DNA of 64,000 bases. It comes from Natronococcus jeotgali DSM 18795. GTDB lineage: Archaea; Halobacteriota; Halobacteria; Halobacteriales; Natrialbaceae. Below, piece after piece: positions 63,024 through 64,000 of this stretch. Made by a program: the position numbers and the translations under genes. The notes under the pieces were generated by a model, which had not been told where the DNA came from, searched no databases, and was given only the letters and a program-made list of their open reading frames with translations. The DNA lies in assembly GCF_000337695.1 (NCBI RefSeq), contig NZ_AOIA01000034.1, forward strand, positions 124,001 to 188,000, in the 5' to 3' direction. Positions within the stretch are counted from its first letter, which is position 1, and each line of letters begins with the position of its first letter.

Positions 63024-63277
63024 ATCGATAGAGTCGTTAACGTAACTACATGAACTTTACTAGCGTTGTCTGAAGTTTCTCCCCGTTCGGACACTAGTGG
63101 ACGTTTGGAGATCGTCGGCGTGATGTATCTCCGACCGACGCTTCGCGTCGCTCGCGGTGTTGTTGCGTCGGAAACGTCCTGACGGAGTCCAACGGCGAGC
63201 GAAGCGAGCGTTGGGCACGTCAGGACCGAACGAGGCAGCGAGTGCTGAACGAAGTGAAAGCACTCGTAAGGAGTGAG
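63024..63277. repeat. Repeat-rich spacer downstream of tRNA-Arg
   Basis: CGTCCTGACGGAG at 63175-63187 duplicates the 3' end of tRNA-Arg (63278-63290 region). It faces CGTCAGGAC at about 63218-63226 as an inverted repeat around CCAACG/CGTTGG arms. GCGAGCGAAGCGAGC-type palindromes fill the rest. No gene is seen. Confidence 0.45.
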
Positions 63278-63350
63278 CGTCCTGACGGAGATTTGAACTC
63301 CGGTCCCTGGCTCCGCAAGCCAAGAGGATAGTCCACTACCCTATCAGGAC
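63278..63350 (-). tRNA. tRNA-Arg (GCG)
   Basis: The 73-nucleotide gene has acceptor stem GTCCTGA/TCAGGAC, discriminator G, T-loop GTTCAAATC and an anticodon loop CTTGCGG giving GCG, which reads CGC/CGU. No CCA is encoded. TATA-like sequence GCTTTAATGTC on the minus strand (63373-63383) lies about 28 bases upstream. Confidence 0.95.
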
Positions 63351-63372
63351 TCATCTCTACGTACTGCCGTCG

Positions 63373-63383
63373 ACATTAAAGCC
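63373..63383 (-). promoter_or_regulatory. Promoter of tRNA-Arg
   Basis: Minus-strand GCTTTAATGTC is a TATA box 23 to 33 bases before the mature tRNA 5' end. Confidence 0.5.
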
Positions 63384-63569
63384 CTTTCGAAAGTATTCGA
63401 CCGCTGGCCGTCGATTCCGGGTGTGAGTGACACGCGAGCGACGCAGGTTTATCCCGGAGGAGGGGGCCAACGGGGGTATGCACTCCGACCGTCGAACCGG
63501 CCTCGAGCCGTCGCGTCCGTTTCGCCCCCTCGTGTTCGTCATTCGCTCCCGGAGCCGTCGAATGAGCAA

Positions 63570-63579
63570 TTCTTATGCG
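63570..63579 (+). promoter_or_regulatory. TATA box of the replication protein A gene
   Basis: TTCTTATGCG ends 26 bases before the ATG at 63605 and favours that start over the in-frame ATG at 63590. Confidence 0.45.
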
Positions 63580-63604
63580 CGGGCTACCCATGAACGAACA
63601 TAGA

Positions 63605-64000
63605 ATGAGCGACATCGAGGGCGTGTACGAGGACCTCGAGGCGGACGTTTCTCTCGAGGAGTTTCGCGAGGCCGTCGAGGAGAAAGTCGAGCAGATGGGC
63701 GGGCTCGCCGACGAGGAGACGGCGGCGATGCTCATCGCCCACGAGATCGGCGAGAGCGAGGTCGGGGGCGTCGCCGACGTCGAACCCGGGATGGAGGAGG
63801 CGAAGTTCGTCGCCAAGGTGATCGACATCGGCGAGTTGCGGACCTTCGAGCGCGACGGCGAGGACGAGGACGGCCGCGTCGTCAACGTCGAGGTCGCCGA
63901 CGAGACGGGGTCGATCCGGGCGGCCTTCTGGGACGACCACGCCGAGGCGACCCGCGAGGAACTCGAGGAGGGCCAGGTGTTGCGGATCAAGGGTCGACCG
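63605..64000 (+). CDS. Replication protein A / single-stranded DNA-binding protein (5' part)
   Basis: The first 132 codons of a single-stranded DNA-binding protein are present; the gene is cut by the window end. MSDIEGVYEDLEADVSLEEFREAVEEKVEQMGGLADEETAAMLIAHEIGE is the helical N-terminus seen in haloarchaeal RPA. The first OB-fold starts at about residue 60 (GMEEAKFVAKVIDIGELRTFERDGEDEDGRVVNVEVADETGSIRAAFWDDHAEATREELEEGQVLRIKG). More OB-folds and a zinc finger would be expected beyond the end. An in-frame ATG at 63590 would add five residues. Confidence 0.9.
   Translation, partial: MSDIEGVYEDLEADVSLEEFREAVEEKVEQMGGLADEETAAMLIAHEIGESEVGGVADVEPGMEEAKFVAKVIDIGELRTFERDGEDEDGRVVNVEVADETGSIRAAFWDDHAEATREELEEGQVLRIKGRP

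Noticed and set aside
63357-63569. 70-codon minus-strand frame beside tRNA-Arg
   Set aside because: The product is Arg/Asn-rich without structure and overlaps the tRNA promoter.
1-64000. CRISPR array, rRNA operon or complete insertion sequence
   Set aside because: No regularly spaced identical repeats, rRNA sequence, transposase gene or long terminal inverted repeats were seen on either strand.

Overview
The window is a stretch of haloarchaeal chromosome (class Halobacteria). The supporting signs are GC-rich coding sequence with strong third-position bias, very acidic proteins, mostly leaderless starts about 25 to 30 bases after TATA boxes, an RNA polymerase large subunit split into B''/B' and A'/A'', tRNAs without encoded CCA, Tat-dependent exported proteins, a PGF-CTERM-like tail, and many families known only from haloarchaea (HVO_0476, DUF5781, DUF5806, Hvo_1808). 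The genus cannot be fixed from the sequence alone.

Layout. 0.1-3.5 kb: a small winged-helix protein, ribosomal protein L10e, an ATP-grasp enzyme, an odd polybasic Tat-exported protein and Hsp20. 3.5-10.6 kb: a lower-glycolysis block with divergent gluconeogenic-type GapII and glycolytic-type GapI, then Pgk, an M29-like aminopeptidase, an HVO_0476 zinc-finger protein and two Pcm-family methyltransferases. 10.6-13 kb: an exported beta-helix protein, a PD-(D/E)XK nuclease-like gene and two identical tandem tRNA-Asp genes. 13.3-22.7 kb: rpoH-rpoB2-rpoB1-rpoA1-rpoA2-nusA-rps12-rps7. 22.7-27.9 kb: an AT-richer accessory block between rps7 and the DUF5781/EF-2 genes, with two tandem 690-residue CHAT-type caspase-like proteins, a degenerate RecA/KaiC-like DUF7504 protein and a convergent 41-residue membrane peptide. 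28-36.6 kb: DUF5781, EF-2, SerRS, a PhoU/TrkA-C protein, a split MgtE-like pair and two CrcB fluoride exporters, preceded by what looks like a fluoride riboswitch with an enlarged P3 arm. 36.9-43.3 kb: a CDF metal transporter, an MBL-fold hydrolase, an acyl-CoA synthetase, a highly repetitive acidic lipoprotein and a small hypothetical protein. 43.4-50.1 kb: an aldehyde:ferredoxin oxidoreductase under paired operator-like repeats, an MFS transporter and eutB-eutC-eutA, suggesting ethanolamine to acetaldehyde to acetate without a microcompartment. 50.1-64 kb: a thiolase with a duplicated tail scar, several haloarchaeal conserved proteins, an exported lyase-like protein, a lipoate ligase-like protein, TatA, a thioesterase, an isochorismatase-like hydrolase, an Hvo_1808 surface protein, nicotinate phosphoribosyltransferase, an AMMECR1 protein, RNase P RNA, a winged-helix regulator, tRNA-Arg(GCG) and the 5' part of a replication protein A gene cut by the window end.

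The best candidates for undescribed biology are the CHAT/DUF7504/small-peptide module inside the otherwise conserved transcription-translation neighbourhood, the fluoride riboswitch candidate with a start-codon-blocking alternative hairpin, and the ethanolamine-AOR locus. No database or folding software was run. Family names come from recognition of the protein sequence, and RNA pairings were checked by hand.
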